NCBI GenBank assembly: GCA_029204225.1
Contig: CM055094.1
Coordinates: 18,056,985 to 18,105,992 of the forward strand
DNA: 49,008 nucleotides
Reading direction: 5' to 3'
Origin: Diphasiastrum complanatum
Taxonomy: Eukaryota; Streptophyta; Lycopodiopsida; Lycopodiales; Lycopodiaceae
A model generated the notes under the pieces. The model was not told the origin of the DNA. It ran no database searches and saw nothing but the letters and a program-made list of their open reading frames with translations. Positions 46,700 through 49,008 of the stretch are shown here, one piece after another. The position numbers were made by a program, and so were the translations under genes. Numbering within the stretch: the stretch's first letter is position 1; every line of letters starts with the position of its first letter.

Positions 46700-48144
46700 G
46701 AGGACCCTATCGTGATTCATAGTTGACGTGTCGGGCAGGTAGGATCTTGTTGGGTTGTTTTGGGCAATATTTGAAACTATATTTTCTGGCACAATCGGGA
46801 CACTCGACATGGTATTTGGTCTTGACTAGACAATCAACCATGAAATGGCCGGTTTCACCATAGATGAATCATCTGTTGTTCATTGGCCCTTATATAATGG
46901 CATAACCATCTTGTATGGCTAGTGGTTCTGGACTGTCTGGTGAGTATTCGTGATAATGTGAGGAATATCCAAATTGTGATGGTTGTTCTTCATAACATTG
47001 GATGGCATGTCCTTGGATAGGCTGATATGAAGGACAAACATCAGCAGGATGCGTAGCCCGGTAGTGTGGGCACCATATGGTGGGTAGTGTGTGGTTGACG
47101 AGGCATACTGCATTGGATAGACTTCAGAGTAGTTTGATTTTCATTGGCGAGTTCCTCCATCTACAGTTGATGTTGCTGATTAAGCAACTCCAGGTGTGAT
47201 TTCCAAAGCTGATCTTGGGTATCCTCAATCTGCTTCGACTCATTGACAAGATCATGAGCTGCTTTCCTTTCCCTAGATTCATCAACATCTGATCCTTCAT
47301 CTTCTTCTCGGATGGCATCAGACATAGTTAATTTTAGGCTTGTATATTTGTCATTTGATTTAAGCTCGCGTCTGACCCATCTTGGAAGTCCGACTAAAAA
47401 CCAGATGATGACATCTGTTCGATGGAATGTTCTTGTACTTGACTTTTCAATTAAACGCTCAATCTAGTCGCGTACGCGTTCGTCTTTTGCCATCTCGATA
47501 TTACTCAATTTGACAAAAGGACTCTCTATCAAACGAAAGGACTGAAAACGCTTGATAAATGACTCCTTTAAATTAGACCAATCAGTCTCATCATCACGAT
47601 CGAGGTTAAAAAACTAGTCACGTGCTTTATCGATCATAGTCATAGAAAATGGTTGGACCTTTGTGTCGTTGGATGTTTCGCCATAAACGTCGCATGCATT
47701 CTAAAATATTTGCAAAAATTGTTAAGGGTCCGAACTACCGTCAAACTTGGGTAGATCCAACTTGGGTGTTCTCTTCTCAGAATGAGCCCCGTGAGTGGCA
47801 ATTGTGCCATTCAGGTGTGTTCTGGCGTGTGATGTTTCAACACCATGAAAATGGGCTCATGTCCGTGAAGACTCGGCTCTATCAGATTCTCGTCCCTTGA
47901 ATGGATTTGTGGATGGCTTGTGGATTTGTGACTGCATTCGGTAGAACCTATGACATCTGAGTTGTTCAACTGTAGGAGACATCATTTTGTGTGGATCATC
48001 TTTTGGGATATTAGGATCAATATAGTGGTCTATTGTGTACTGTCGTGTATTTTTGTGTTTTGTATGAGTTTTGGTGTTTGTTTTGTTTAAATTTTTATTT
48101 ATTTTTTGGCTAGTAGGGAAGTCAAGGGGGAGACTCAGTATCAA
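46700..48144 (-). pseudogene. Tat-like gypsy gag, right copy
   Basis: RCHRFYRMQSQIHKPSTNPF near 47940 parallels RRQRFYRMRAELQEPSTNPF of the left copy. It continues with FLQIFQNACDVYGETS, FFNLDRDDETDWSNLKESF and IESPFVKLSNIEMAKDERVR (47720-47460). A region rich in Gln/Glu follows (47320-47120). A degenerate zinc-knuckle area is at 46890-46740 (IYGETGHFMVDC, VECPDCARKYSFKYCPK). Several stops and frameshifts break it. It is longer than the left copy, showing what that one lost. Confidence 0.85.
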
Positions 48145-48224
48145 AAGGGCTTTCTATTGGTATAAGTTGTGTTTTTGGGATTTTTTGGGGTGTTCATGCC
48201 GTTTTTTTTTTTTTGAGATCTAAG

Positions 48225-48690
48225 GCTCAGTCGAGATGATGGTTTGGTCGAAATTGAAATCAGAGATCTCGGTCGAAAAGTATGTGTGCGAGTGTATCCG
48301 GTCCGGTCGAGATGGTGTTGAAGTGATTCGGTCAAAATTGCCCTTTTGCTCTAGACTCGGTCGAGATTGTCTTCAAGAAGACTCGGTCGAGATGGTTTTC
48401 AAGAAACTCGGTCAAGATGGTCTTCAGGAGACTCGGTTGAGATGATTTTTAGAAGACTCGATCGAGATGGTCTTCAAGAGACTCGGTCGAGATGGTCCTC
48501 AGGAGACTCGGCCGAGATGGTCTTCAGGAGACTCGGTCGAGATTTGACGATTTTTTTGACTCGGTCGAGATTTGACGATTTTTCGACTTGGTCGAGATTT
48601 TAATGCATGAATTGGCTGAGATGGGAGTCGAAGGACTTGGCTGAGATGGAGTTTGAAGGACTCGGTTCAGATGGGAGAGAAGGAGTCGGT
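48225..48690 (-). repeat. 25 bp minisatellite, about 18 units, in the leader of the right Tat-like element
   Basis: GACTCGGTCGAGATGGTCTT with CAGGA is repeated, most regularly at 48345-48545. The minus-strand core ATCTCGACCGAG matches ATCTCAACCGAC of the left array, and both have 24-25 bp periods. Open frames here are repeat artefacts. Confidence 0.9.
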
Positions 48691-48907
48691 TGAGATAGTG
48701 ATGGAGGGTGCAAAGGAGATGCATAAGACACTTGTGAGTTGGGTGAATGAGGATGTAGGAGGATCTAAGGAGGTATGGCAGGTGGTGTGAGTGTTTGTAG
48801 GTCATTCTGAGCTGTGCACAGATCTTGAAATGTTTCACGTTTCTTGTATGGATCTAATCAAGGGCAACGTTGCAGCATGGATCATTTAAGAATGTGAGTG
48901 GTGCAAA

Positions 48908-48922
48908 CGGCAATGAGCCAAA
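48908..48922 (-). other. degenerate Tat/Athila-type primer site of the right element
   Basis: On the minus strand TTTGGCTCATTGCCG follows directly after an LTR end reading AATAAACA. It is the counterpart of the site at 39685-39699. Confidence 0.6.
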
Positions 48923-49008
48923 TGTTTATTGATTCCCTGCTCTAGAGAATCAGTGTGCTTTGTTCTTTACTTCTGTCTTCTTGTTTACAGATGTTTTCTG
49001 TCTGTTAC

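Larger units (their letters stand above)
44640..49008 (-). mobile_element. Tat/Athila-like gypsy element, right copy, running off the window
   Basis: From right to left: 5' LTR end (48923 onward, continuing past 49008); primer site (48908-48922); minisatellite (about 48225-48690); gag (48144-46700); short pol remnants; integrase C-terminus (45902-45600); polypurine tract (G-run near 44748-44758 read on the minus strand); and a short 3' LTR piece (44640-44740). The LTR end sequence TGCTCTAGAGAATCArTGTG occurs in both LTR positions. RT and RNase H are not visible, so the internal part is deleted. A solo LTR interrupts it. Confidence 0.78.

Noticed and set aside
48141-48603. Short frames rich in Arg/Gly/Asp (RLGRDGLQE)
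   Set aside because: They are produced by the 25-bp minisatellite of the right Tat-like element.

Overview
The window looks like nuclear DNA of a plant, most likely a seed plant with a large, repeat-rich genome. It holds Ty1/copia and Ty3/gypsy retrotransposons with plant-type tRNA-Met primer sites (TGGTATCAGAGC) or a Tat/Athila-type site (TTTGGC..C.GTTGCC), a hAT remnant, and one intron-rich host gene whose third intron is about 6.9 kb. Giant introns full of old retrotransposons fit a gymnosperm or a large-genome angiosperm; I cannot choose between them. I saw no bacterial-type operons, CRISPR arrays or rRNA, and recognised no tRNA.

Layout. 152-9589 (minus): one host gene of nine visible exons, a homologue of tRNA threonylcarbamoyladenosine dehydratase (TcdA/CsdL, ThiF/E1-like family). 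It runs off the left edge. Exons 1-6 are clean, while exons 7-9 keep intact splice sites but carry many single-base indels. Intron 3 (2074-8932) holds a copia RNase H tail, a TTCGAA-rich repeat cluster, a decayed chromovirus-like gypsy pol with its 3' LTR, and a hAT dimerisation-domain remnant.

11190-12995 (minus): a gypsy protease-RT-RNase H remnant. 12990-18060: the most unusual block. It has two diverged, broken head-to-tail copies of a protein family I cannot place, with short introns, and a different unrecognised gene converging on them. I suspect an unclassified DNA transposon or a low-copy gene family.

18121-28455: a gypsy element whose 3' LTR is split by a copia element (19941-27536, target duplication TGGAG). 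The copia 3' LTR is itself split by a circularly permuted copia gag-protease fragment. 28643-29885: two short tandem arrays (periods about 94 and 360 bp). 32487-36156 (minus): a copia element with both LTRs and target duplication AGCAA, but with internal deletions.

38500-49008: two Tat/Athila-like gypsy elements arranged tail to tail. Each has a 24-25 bp minisatellite between its primer site and gag, and the right one is split by a 489-bp solo LTR (target duplication TTGTT). Almost everything except the dehydratase-like gene is transposon-derived, and most transposon reading frames are broken.
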